Below are positions 1 to 6,308 of a DNA stretch of 64,000 nt, one piece after another. Source of the stretch: Fen-1364 sp049515135 (GTDB taxonomy: Bacteria; Spirochaetota; Spirochaetia; SZUA-6; Fen-1364); contig JBEKUJ010000003.1 of the NCBI GenBank assembly GCA_049515135.1, positions 1 to 64,000 on the forward strand, read 5' to 3'. Each line of letters opens with the position of its first letter. Position 1 is the stretch's first letter. The notes below the pieces were generated by a model. The model was not told the origin of the DNA. It searched no databases and was given only the letters and a program-made list of their open reading frames with translations. The translations under genes and the position numbers were made by a program.

Positions 1-125
1 CGCTTTCTTCGCTACCCTTGGCCTCCCGTCCCTTGTCACATGAATGCCCATTTCCCGCCGAACCGCCGTATGCGGACCCGCATGTACGGTGGTGTGACAG
101 GGAAAACTCGCGAGAGTCTACCCAT
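1..125 (+). mobile_element. 3' end of a group II intron (domains V and VI), truncated by window edge
   Basis: Positions 62-93 fold as group II domain V. A 9-bp lower stem (62-70 with 85-93) contains a CGC triad whose G pairs with U. Next come a 2-nt bulge TG at 83-84, an upper stem TGCG/CGCA and a 4-nt loop. Domain VI follows: ACTC-GCGA-GAGT at 106-117 plus a CTA at 118-120 that could hold the branch-point A. The intron probably ends at an AT near 125, or up to 131. The usual position of the intron-encoded reverse transcriptase is upstream, so its gene would lie outside the window; the first 60 bases would be its 3' flank. The GACC loop is not GNRA, but similar loops occur in bacterial introns of this type as I recall them. 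Confidence 0.7.
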
Positions 126-130
126 GTCGA

Positions 131-346
131 TTGCGCCGTCGTCATGATTGCGTTATGGTCAAACAGGACATGAGTACTACTCTGGCCAAAGCTCTTCTCC
201 TTGGCGTGCCGCTCCTCCTGTCCTTGTCCTGGTTCGCCTTCTGGGTGATCAGGCTCCTGAGGACAGCAAAGAAACTCAAACGGCCGTCATCCGATTCTGC
301 TGATCAGCCTGCGTCCCACGGGTCTTCGGTCGGGCCTCGCTCCTGA
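131..346 (+). CDS. possible small single-pass membrane protein
   Basis: Not recognised. The frame could start at TTG 131, ATG 155 or ATG 170, and none has a convincing Shine-Dalgarno. From ATG 170 the product is 58 residues: a hydrophobic stretch (about residues 5-26, rich in L, V, F and W), then a basic tail (RTAKKLKR) and a Ser/Pro-rich end. That fits a one-pass membrane protein with a cytoplasmic C-terminus. It lies immediately after the group II intron end, so it could also be the 3' remnant of the interrupted gene. Confidence 0.3.
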   Translation: MRRRHDCVMVKQDMSTTLAKALLLGVPLLLSLSWFAFWVIRLLRTAKKLKRPSSDSADQPASHGSSVGPRS

Positions 347-389
347 CCACGAGGGGCCGGCAGAATGCCAGCAGCAGCCAGAGACCCGC

Positions 390-566
390 TTGTCATCAGA
401 GATCTCATTTCGGTACGACACGGTCGCAGTGCTGGAAGGTCTTTCTCTTGCCCTTCAGCGCGGCAGCACCACCGTCGTGCTTGGGCCAGCGGAGGCCGGC
501 GCTGTCAAGGGAATCCCGCCGCATATCGCTGGCCTTGCTGAAAAAGGGGAAAGCGCTCGCCTCTGA
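390..566 (+). pseudogene. remnant of an ABC transporter ATPase N-terminus
   Basis: The frame with codons at 402, 405 and so on reads ISFRYDTVAVLEGLSLAL, then a short linker and VVLGPAEAG. This is the layout of the start of an ABC ATPase: A-loop aromatic, 'LxxLSLxL', then the strand leading to Walker A. Walker A itself is destroyed. Where GKST should follow, the sequence reads AVKG, and the frame ends at TGA 564-566 with no downstream ATPase domain. An adjacent frame (about 541-645) stays open with a hydrophobic run but has no recognisable motif. The fragment resembles the ECF/cobalt-type subgroup, but it is too short to be sure. Confidence 0.4.
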
Positions 567-660
567 CCTGCTCGTGTGCGTCGGTGTCTCGGCCTTTCTT
601 CTTGCCCCCGGATTCATCCCATGGCCTTCGCTCTGGCTTCCATGAGGAAACAAGCGCGGG

Positions 661-666
661 TATAAT
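661..666 (+). promoter_or_regulatory. consensus -10 box upstream of yggS
   Basis: A perfect TATAAT lies 110 nt before the chosen yggS start, at the end of a poorly coding stretch. The sequence 17-18 nt upstream (CTTCCA/TTCCAT at 637-643) is only a weak -35 match. The whole 347-776 interval otherwise holds just the ABC-ATPase remnant and this box. Confidence 0.4.
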
Positions 667-776
667 CGCCAGGATGAGTCTGCGGAGAAATACGCCGGTC
701 ATCTCGCCTGCGCTTCGTGTTGCCACCGTGGCCATCCTGGCGGCTGTTGGGCGTATCCGCCCGTTCGGAGGCAATC

Positions 777-1505
777 GTGGTAGGTGAGGCTGTCTTCGGC
801 GCAGGCTCACGGGAGTTCCTCCAAGCGGCTCTGCCGGGCGTGCGGGAGCGTATCCAGCAGGCGGCGCGCCGGGCGGGGAGGGACCCGTCAGAAGTCAGGT
901 TGATGGCCGTGACCAAGGGTTTCCCCAGGGAAACGGCGGAGGCGGCAGTGGAAGCAGGGATCACCCTGCTGGGAGAGAACCGGGTGCAGGAAGCCGAACT
1001 GAAATATGCGGAAATCACGGGCAGGTTCGAGCTGCATCTCATCGGGCACCTGCAGCGCAACAAGGCGCGGACAGCCCTCGGCCTGTTCTCGTGCATCCAA
1101 TCCATAGACAAGACGGAGACCGCCGCGGCTCTGGAGTCCCGACTTTCAGAGACCGGGAGGACAGTGGACATCCTCCTCGAGCTGAATGCCAGCGGGGAAC
1201 CCTCGAAATCCGGGTTCCGCTCAAGGGATGAGCTGCTCTCAGTGCTGGATGCCCTGGAGCGGTTTCACCACCTGAGACTGCGCGGGTTGATGACGGTGGG
1301 TCCGCTCACGGAAGACAGCACCGCAGTGCGGCGCTGCTTTGCAACGCTCCGCCAGCTCTTTCAGGAGATCCGCGCAGGGGGCTCTTTCCAGAGTTTCGAT
1401 ATCCTTTCCATGGGGATGTCTGGCGATTTCGAGGCTGCGATAGAGGAGGGCTCCACCCTCGTGCGGATAGGCACGGCGCTGCTGGGACACAGAGGACGCG
1501 CGTGA
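777..1505 (+). CDS. yggS: YggS/PROSC family PLP-binding protein
   Basis: A 242-residue PLP homeostasis protein of the alanine-racemase-fold family. It is cytosolic, binds pyridoxal phosphate and has no established catalytic turnover. Family landmarks appear in order: AVTKGFP with the Schiff-base Lys at residue 47, GENRVQEAELK, HLIGHLQRNKA, SIDK, and the C-terminal phosphate-binding run LSMGMSGDFEAAI followed by VRIGTALLG. I chose GTG 777 because CGGAGG sits 5 nt before it. An upstream GTG at 717 would add 20 residues with no family similarity. The next gene starts inside the stop codon (GTGA overlap), so the two are probably co-transcribed. Confidence 0.9.
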   Translation: MVGEAVFGAGSREFLQAALPGVRERIQQAARRAGRDPSEVRLMAVTKGFPRETAEAAVEAGITLLGENRVQEAELKYAEITGRFELHLIGHLQRNKARTALGLFSCIQSIDKTETAAALESRLSETGRTVDILLELNASGEPSKSGFRSRDELLSVLDALERFHHLRLRGLMTVGPLTEDSTAVRRCFATLRQLFQEIRAGGSFQSFDILSMGMSGDFEAAIEEGSTLVRIGTALLGHRGRA

Positions 1506-1891
1506 GCCGCCGGCTGATTCTTCTTCTCCTGGTCAGCGCGCTGCTGGCATGCTCGGCCGGCGGTATTTTCGCGCAGGAACATCAGCCGCAGCCCTATTCG
1601 CCGGACGAGTTTCAAGGATGGATGAAGGACCTCTGGAGGGCGGAAGTCATCCTGGTCGGCTCCTTCCCCATCACGCTTTTCCTCACTCTGGAATCCTACG
1701 ACCTGTACCGCTATTTTGGTTCGAATTTCAACCCGGCATACTCGCCGTGGCCCTTCAACACTGGCAGCGCCCTCAACCTGTCAGCGCAGGAGCAGACGTG
1801 GATCATTGTGACTTCCGTCAGCCTCTCCCTGACCGTCGCTGTGGTGGATTTCATGATCGGCAGATGGAATGCAACCTCCAAGAAGCCTTGA
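1502..1891 (+). CDS. hypothetical exported/membrane protein
   Basis: A 129-residue protein of unknown function. The N-terminus looks like a cleavable signal peptide: basic RR, a leucine-rich core, and a possible cleavage after IFAQ near residue 25. Two further hydrophobic segments follow, at about residues 47-62 (EVILVGSFPITLFLTL) and 98-116 (WIIVTSVSLSLTVAVVDFM), so it is probably an integral membrane protein. The GTG start overlaps the yggS stop by 4 nt, and the gene's 3' end overlaps the following pseudouridine synthase by 23 nt. This suggests one transcript of yggS, this gene and the synthase. The product family was not recognised. Confidence 0.7.
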   Translation: MSRRLILLLLVSALLACSAGGIFAQEHQPQPYSPDEFQGWMKDLWRAEVILVGSFPITLFLTLESYDLYRYFGSNFNPAYSPWPFNTGSALNLSAQEQTWIIVTSVSLSLTVAVVDFMIGRWNATSKKP

Positions 1892-2813
1892 GACTGTCGT
1901 CGAAGACCCGGCCTGTTCCGGCATGCGCGTGGACATCTTCCTGGCCGAACGCCTGGCCCTCTTTTCGCGAAGCCAGGCGCGGGCCCGGGTGGTTTCCCTG
2001 GCGGTGAACGGAGCGCCGGCCCGGCTGGGGAAGAAGCTGAAGCTGGGGGACAGGATATCCCTGGCGTGGGCCGATGCGCCGGGCCCCGGCGTGGACCCCG
2101 AGGACATCCCTTTGTCTGTGATTTTCGAGAACGAGGACGTCATCGTGATCGACAAACCGCAGGGGATGGTGGTCCATCCCGCCAGCGGCAACTCACGAGG
2201 CACGCTCGTGAACGCCCTGCTTTTCCATTGCTCGAGGCTTGCAAAAGAGTTCGAGCCGGGAACTGTCCGTCCGGGAATAGTTCACAGGCTGGACAAGGAC
2301 ACCTCAGGGGTGATCATTGCGGCAAAGAACGCCTCGGCCCACGATTTCCTTTCCCGCCAATTCCAGTCCAGGTCCGTGAAAAAGAGATACGTTGTCATCG
2401 TGAAAGGGGTGCCGACGCCGTCGGTTGGGTCCATCGAGACCCGCATCGCCCGCGATCCGAGGAACAGGAAGAGATTTGCCTGCGTCCGGACCGGCGGCCG
2501 CGTTGCCGTCACCTCCTGGAAGGTCATCCGGACGTTCGAAGGCTACAGCCTGGTTGCGCTGGCTCCGCGGACGGGACGCACCCACCAGCTGCGCGTGCAC
2601 ATGCGCCAGATGCGGACGCCCATCCTGGGTGACCCTCTGTATGCGCGCCGCGATCAGGAGTTCCCTGAAGCGACCCTGATGCTGCATGCGCGAAGCCTAA
2701 CAATCCAGATTCCGGGAGAGGATGCTCCGCGCACATTTGTCTCACCGCTGCCTGAGCGCATGCGGGCCGCCCTGGACCGGCTTCAGAGCTTTTCACCCAG
2801 GAAGGGATTGTAA
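1869..2813 (+). CDS. rluD: RluA/RluD-family 23S rRNA pseudouridine synthase
   Basis: A 314-residue enzyme predicted to convert specific uridines in large-subunit rRNA to pseudouridine. An S4-like RNA-binding region spans about residues 19-70 (RVDIFLAERL and following). The catalytic domain follows, with the signature HRLDKDTSG and nucleophile Asp142. Downstream motifs also match the family: VKKRYVVIVKG, and GRTHQLRVHM near residue 240. Start ATG 1869 gives the usual length, although it overlaps the upstream gene. The symbol is by family; RluC or another RluA-class specificity cannot be excluded. Its 3' end runs 31 nt into the convergent MBL-fold gene. Confidence 0.85.
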   Translation: MQPPRSLETVVEDPACSGMRVDIFLAERLALFSRSQARARVVSLAVNGAPARLGKKLKLGDRISLAWADAPGPGVDPEDIPLSVIFENEDVIVIDKPQGMVVHPASGNSRGTLVNALLFHCSRLAKEFEPGTVRPGIVHRLDKDTSGVIIAAKNASAHDFLSRQFQSRSVKKRYVVIVKGVPTPSVGSIETRIARDPRNRKRFACVRTGGRVAVTSWKVIRTFEGYSLVALAPRTGRTHQLRVHMRQMRTPILGDPLYARRDQEFPEATLMLHARSLTIQIPGEDAPRTFVSPLPERMRAALDRLQSFSPRKGL

Positions 2814-3352
2814 AGCTTTTCGATTCCGATCTTCGACGGGGGTCCATGTCCCGGGAAAACAAGTATCTCGTCGCCCAGGGGCAGGAGCTTTCGGCGCACG
2901 GTTGCAAGGAGCAGTCCGCGGGCGTACCCGTCTCGGGTCGTGCCGATGGCTCCTGCCGACAGAAGGTCTCCTGTGAACACCATGTGGCCGAGCAGGTAGG
3001 AGACGGAGTCGATGGAGTGGCCGGGGGTCTCGATGACGCGGACCCGGAAATCCCCCAGGGACAGCGTGTTGCCGTCCTCCACGTGTCGGGCGGGAAAATC
3101 AAGGATGCTGGGCTGGTTGGCATAGATGTCCGCATCGTACACCTTCAGGAGGGACCTGATGCCGTTCACATGCGCGTTGTGCGCGTGCGTTACCAGTATC
3201 CAGCGGACCGACAGGCCGTTGCCTTCAACTGCCTGGAGGAGCGGCGCGTCGAACACTCCCGGATCCACGAGAATGGCGTCACCGCCGCCGTCAGGTCCGA
3301 TGAGGTAGGAGTTGGAGATGCCGGTGGCGGAAAAGAGGGAGAAGAATTTCAC
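2783..3352 (-). CDS. metallo-beta-lactamase-fold hydrolase with altered metal motif
   Basis: A 189-residue MBL-fold protein of the glyoxalase II-like type. The expected chain of ligands is visible: the first motif near residues 55-61, ETPGHS, FTGDLL and FPGHGP. The first motif reads THAHNAH, so the Asp of the usual HxHxDH is Ala60. That residue normally binds the second metal and orients the nucleophile, so the protein may use one metal or be inactive. The start is GTG 3352, which overlaps the stop of the upstream pentapeptide gene by 4 nt (GTGA), a clear two-gene operon. Substrate is unknown. Confidence 0.8.
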   Translation of the reverse strand: MKFFSLFSATGISNSYLIGPDGGGDAILVDPGVFDAPLLQAVEGNGLSVRWILVTHAHNAHVNGIRSLLKVYDADIYANQPSILDFPARHVEDGNTLSLGDFRVRVIETPGHSIDSVSYLLGHMVFTGDLLSAGAIGTTRDGYARGLLLATVRRKLLPLGDEILVFPGHGPPSKIGIEKLYNPFLGEKL

Positions 3353-3939
3353 GGCTCCGCCTCAATGAATACTGCCTCGTTTGTGTTCGACAGGTGGAAG
3401 TCGATACGATCGCGGTGAGCCGAATCGAAATGAGCGCGGGTGAGGTTACAGTCCCTCATGCTGACCTTCTCCAGCCACGAACCGACGAAACGGGAGCCAT
3501 ACAGGTCCGAATGGTCGAATGAAACTGCCACTCCGCGGATGCCCAGAAAGTTCCCCTGGATGATCTCCGATTCGGCGAACGGGCAGGCTTCGATGTGCGA
3601 CCCGGCGAAAACTGCATTCAGGATGTTCACGCCCGCAAAATCGCATTCGCGGATGGTAGCGCGGTCAAGGAAGGTGAGCTGGATCGACGCCCGAGACAGC
3701 GTGACCCGCGTCAGGGTTGCCGCGGTGAGCCGACAGCCGGAGATCTCCAGACCGGAGAGGTCCTCATCCGCCAGGGTGATCCCCGCCAGATCGAGGTCGT
3801 GCAAGCCGGAGGTTCTGGCCGCGCGAAGGATCTCCCGGACGTGCGCCGCAGGATCCGGATGGTGCACCACGCATCTATCGGACTCAGCCAGGGCTGGCCT
3901 GCCGCAGCCTTTTTCCGCGCAAGGGCGGGGAACGTACAT
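3349..3939 (-). CDS. pentapeptide-repeat-like protein with N-terminal Cys/His motif
   Basis: A 196-residue protein. The N-terminus (residues 6-27) has Cys residues and a CVVHH run, resembling a small zinc-binding motif. From about residue 50 on there are repeated A/D/S-x-L/F-x-x units (for example LDLAGITLADEDLSGLEI, and SFDHSDLYGSRFVG), the signature of a right-handed pentapeptide beta-helix. ATG 3939 is preferred over longer versions because it opens directly on the Cys motif. A TTGCCT-18-TACGCT element on the minus strand ends 8 nt before it, so this mRNA may be nearly leaderless. The cellular role is unknown. It is co-transcribed with the MBL-fold gene. Confidence 0.65.
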   Translation of the reverse strand: MYVPRPCAEKGCGRPALAESDRCVVHHPDPAAHVREILRAARTSGLHDLDLAGITLADEDLSGLEISGCRLTAATLTRVTLSRASIQLTFLDRATIRECDFAGVNILNAVFAGSHIEACPFAESEIIQGNFLGIRGVAVSFDHSDLYGSRFVGSWLEKVSMRDCNLTRAHFDSAHRDRIDFHLSNTNEAVFIEAEP

Positions 3940-3967
3940 CGGGGAAAAGCGTACATGGCCTTTGCCC

Positions 3968-3996
3968 TTGTAGGCAACAGCATGGCGGGGTATACT
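3968..3996 (+). promoter_or_regulatory. sigma70-type promoter for the 4008 gene
   Basis: TTGTAG (3968-3973), a 17-nt spacer and TATACT (3991-3996). Initiation about 7 nt downstream of the -10 would leave a 5' leader of 5 nt or less before ATG 4008, and no Shine-Dalgarno is present. Confidence 0.65.
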
Positions 3997-4007
3997 GGCC
4001 ACAGCCC

Positions 4008-4337
4008 ATGGCCGAAGGAACTGCAAAGAACGCCGGTCCGGCGTGTCACTTCTGCGGAACGCCGATTGAAAATCCGCGGGAGGTATACCGCTCCTCTTCG
4101 TGCGCGTCGTGCAAGCGGGACCTCAAGATCTGTCTCAACTGCCGCTTCTACAGCCCTGGTGCGCATTGGGACTGTGCAGAGACCATCGATGAACCGGTCA
4201 ATGACAAGGACAGGGCTAATTTCTGCACGTTCTTCAGCTTCCGGGAGTCTCCCTGGAAATCGCAGGCAACTGACCAGGCCGCTGAGGCCAAAGAGAAAGC
4301 GCGGCGGAAGCTCGATCAGCTCTTCGGCGATGGATAG
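4008..4337 (+). CDS. conserved Cys-rich hypothetical protein
   Basis: A 109-residue cytosolic protein of unknown function. It carries a series of Cys pairs suggestive of zinc ribbons: CHFC (13-16), CASCKRD (33-39), CLNC (43-46), then WDC and NFC. The C-terminal 30 residues are charged and probably helical (AEAKEKARRKLDQL). The promoter lies 11 nt upstream of ATG. The end overlaps the start of murI by 8 nt (ATGGATAG), so the Cys-rich protein, murI and rsgA form an operon. Family name not recalled. Confidence 0.75.
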   Translation: MAEGTAKNAGPACHFCGTPIENPREVYRSSSCASCKRDLKICLNCRFYSPGAHWDCAETIDEPVNDKDRANFCTFFSFRESPWKSQATDQAAEAKEKARRKLDQLFGDG

Positions 4338-5268
4338 CCTGGACAGGGACGGCGGGCTCAGAATCGCAACCAGCCGTGAAGGTGAGAGCTCCGAACGGGT
4401 GCGCCCGCGCCTCAAAGGCGGCCCTGCCGCGCAAGCGCGGCAGGATTGGCCCGAAGGCCGCCCACCGGTCGCGTTTCTGGACTCGGGCATCGGCGGTCTG
4501 CCATATCTTGCCAGCACACGATCTCTCCTTCCCGGAGAACGGTACGTCTACGCGGTGGACCGCGAGAACTTCCCCTACGGGGAGAAGAGCGCGGACCAGG
4601 TGGTACATGCCATCTGCAGCCTCGCCGGGCGCATGATCGAACGCGAGAATCCTCGGCTCGTCGTTGTGGCCTGCAACACTGCCTCCGTCGTGGCCCTTGG
4701 CGAGCTGCGGGAGAAGTTTCCCCTGCCGTTCGTCGGCGTCGTTCCGGCGGTCAAACCGGCCGCTGCGCTTTCAAAGCGGCGCCGCGTGGGCGTTCTGGCA
4801 ACGCGCCAGACGGTGGAAGGGGAGTACCTGCGTTCCCTGATCCAGGAGCATGCCTCGGGCTGCACGGTGGTAACCCTCCCGGCGGCGGGGCTCGTGGATT
4901 TCGTCGAGCAGACAATGGAGCGCTGCACTCCGGAGGAGAAAACGGCCCGTGTGCGCACGGAGGTCGAACGTTTCCGTGACGCGGGGATCGACGCCCTTGT
5001 GCTCGGCTGCACTCATTTTCTTCACCTGGAGCATGAGTTTCGGCGCCTGTTGAGCGATGAAGGGATTGAATTGGTTGATTCGCGCGCAGGGGTGGCGCGC
5101 CAGGTGCAGCGGCTTCTGCGCAACGCGGATTCCCTGCCGGGCGGGAACGGCTCTTCCGCCCCCGCGGGCGGTTCTGACGCGTTGTATGTCACCGGCGCAT
5201 CGCCCATCGAAGACCGCTACCGCTACTTCGCTTCGCGGTTCGGCCTTCGACTGGCAGGCGTCCTCTGA
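4330..5268 (+). CDS. murI: glutamate racemase
   Basis: Converts L- to D-glutamate for peptidoglycan. The catalytic core begins near residue 48 with FLDSGIGGLPY and includes NFPYGEK, the first catalytic Cys in VACNTAS and the second in LGCTHF. These are the two-base cysteines of the Asp/Glu racemase family. The 312-residue product has about 45 extra residues before the core. This extension is encoded partly by a perfect GC palindrome (4423-4444), so a later start is possible, though I see no ATG that would remove it. It overlaps the upstream gene by 8 nt, and rsgA begins on its stop codon (TGATG). Confidence 0.88.
   Translation: MDSLDRDGGLRIATSREGESSERVRPRLKGGPAAQARQDWPEGRPPVAFLDSGIGGLPYLASTRSLLPGERYVYAVDRENFPYGEKSADQVVHAICSLAGRMIERENPRLVVVACNTASVVALGELREKFPLPFVGVVPAVKPAAALSKRRRVGVLATRQTVEGEYLRSLIQEHASGCTVVTLPAAGLVDFVEQTMERCTPEEKTARVRTEVERFRDAGIDALVLGCTHFLHLEHEFRRLLSDEGIELVDSRAGVARQVQRLLRNADSLPGGNGSSAPAGGSDALYVTGASPIEDRYRYFASRFGLRLAGVL
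4423..4444. repeat. GC palindrome, copy 1 of a dispersed REP-like element
   Basis: CCTGCCGCGC-AA-GCGCGGCAGG is a perfect 10-bp inverted repeat inside the 5' part of murI. Eighteen bases (4426-4443) recur exactly at 32955-32972, after the V-ATPase operon. Each copy also has GGGTGCGCC about 15-21 nt upstream. Confidence 0.55.
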
Positions 5269-6308
5269 TGACAGGGCCTCTCACGGTCTCAGCCGAGGTG
5301 CTCTTTGGCATCAATACCATCTATTGCGTCCGCGCCGAAGACTCCACGCTCCAGTGCAGGATCAAGGGAAAAGTGCTCAGTGGCTCCTGGTCCGCAAAGA
5401 CGCGCAGGGAGAGGTTGAGCAGCGTGCCCCTTCCCGAAGAAATGGACGGGGCAAGGCCTCCGGGAAGAAAGCGGGGAACGCCCCGCAGGCAAAGCTACAA
5501 CCCGATAGCTCCGGGAGACATGGTGGAGGTTGCCCCCGATCCCCTGAATCCGCAGGAAGGCCTGATAGTCGCGATTCAGGAGAGAAGAACAAGCCTGACG
5601 CGCTGGAACAAGAAGGGCAGGGCACCCCAGGTGCTTGCGGCAAATGCAGACCTTGCTGTCTGCGTGTCCAGTCCTTCGTCTCCTCCGTTTCGGCCCAGGT
5701 TCATCGACAGGCTCATCGTGGCAGCGGAGGCGGGGAGGATCCTGCCGGTGGTAGTTCTCAACAAAGCGGACCTCCCGCTCCCGCCGGAAACACGGGAAAG
5801 GCTGGACCACTACGCGAGAATGGGATACCAGGTGCACTCATGCTCCGCGAAGTCCGGCCAGGGCATCGCGAAGCTTCGGGAAATGCTTCGCGGGAAGACC
5901 GCCGTGTTTGTCGGGCAATCCGGAGTCGGCAAATCCTCCCTTCTCAACGCAATGGCGCCGGATCTCGAGCTGAAGGTCGGTGAAGTGTCGCTGAAGCACG
6001 ACCGCGGGATCCACACAACGAACTTCTCTACGCTCCTCCTGCTGGATGGAGGTCTGCGGATTGTAGACACGCCGGGCGTCAGGGAGCTCGAGCTTGCCGG
6101 CATACTTCCGGAAGAGGTGGGGTTTCACTTCCGCGACTTTCTCCCGTACGCGCGAGGGTGCGAGTTCCAGCCGTGCCTTCATACCGGCGAGCCAGGCTGT
6201 GCCGTGACTTCCGCAGTGCAGCAGGGGGAGATACATCCCGACCGCTATGAGAGCTATCTGCGGATCGTCCGCGAGCTGCAGGATTCAGGGAGGCAGGACC
6301 GTGGATGA
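5268..6308 (+). CDS. rsgA: ribosome small subunit-dependent GTPase A
   Basis: A 346-residue circularly permuted GTPase that assists late 30S subunit maturation. The motif order shows the permutation: G4 NKAD first, then G1 GQSGVGKSS, then G3 DTPGVRE. An N-terminal OB-like domain with a basic insert (about residues 45-75, RPPGRKRGTPRR) precedes the GTPase. A C-terminal Cys/His cluster (CEFQPCLHTGEPGC) matches the family zinc-binding domain. ATG 5268 overlaps the murI stop by 1 nt; mutS2 starts 8 nt before this stop. Confidence 0.92.
   Translation: MTGPLTVSAEVLFGINTIYCVRAEDSTLQCRIKGKVLSGSWSAKTRRERLSSVPLPEEMDGARPPGRKRGTPRRQSYNPIAPGDMVEVAPDPLNPQEGLIVAIQERRTSLTRWNKKGRAPQVLAANADLAVCVSSPSSPPFRPRFIDRLIVAAEAGRILPVVVLNKADLPLPPETRERLDHYARMGYQVHSCSAKSGQGIAKLREMLRGKTAVFVGQSGVGKSSLLNAMAPDLELKVGEVSLKHDRGIHTTNFSTLLLLDGGLRIVDTPGVRELELAGILPEEVGFHFRDFLPYARGCEFQPCLHTGEPGCAVTSAVQQGEIHPDRYESYLRIVRELQDSGRQDRG

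Noticed and set aside
405..653. Minus-strand ORF of 82 codons in the poorly coding left end
   Set aside because: Low-complexity translation, no start context, and it opposes the readable ABC-ATPase remnant on the plus strand.
3595..4329. Long upstream extension of the murI reading frame
   Set aside because: It is antisense to the pentapeptide gene, crosses the 4008 gene and a promoter, and shows no racemase similarity; murI starts at 4330.
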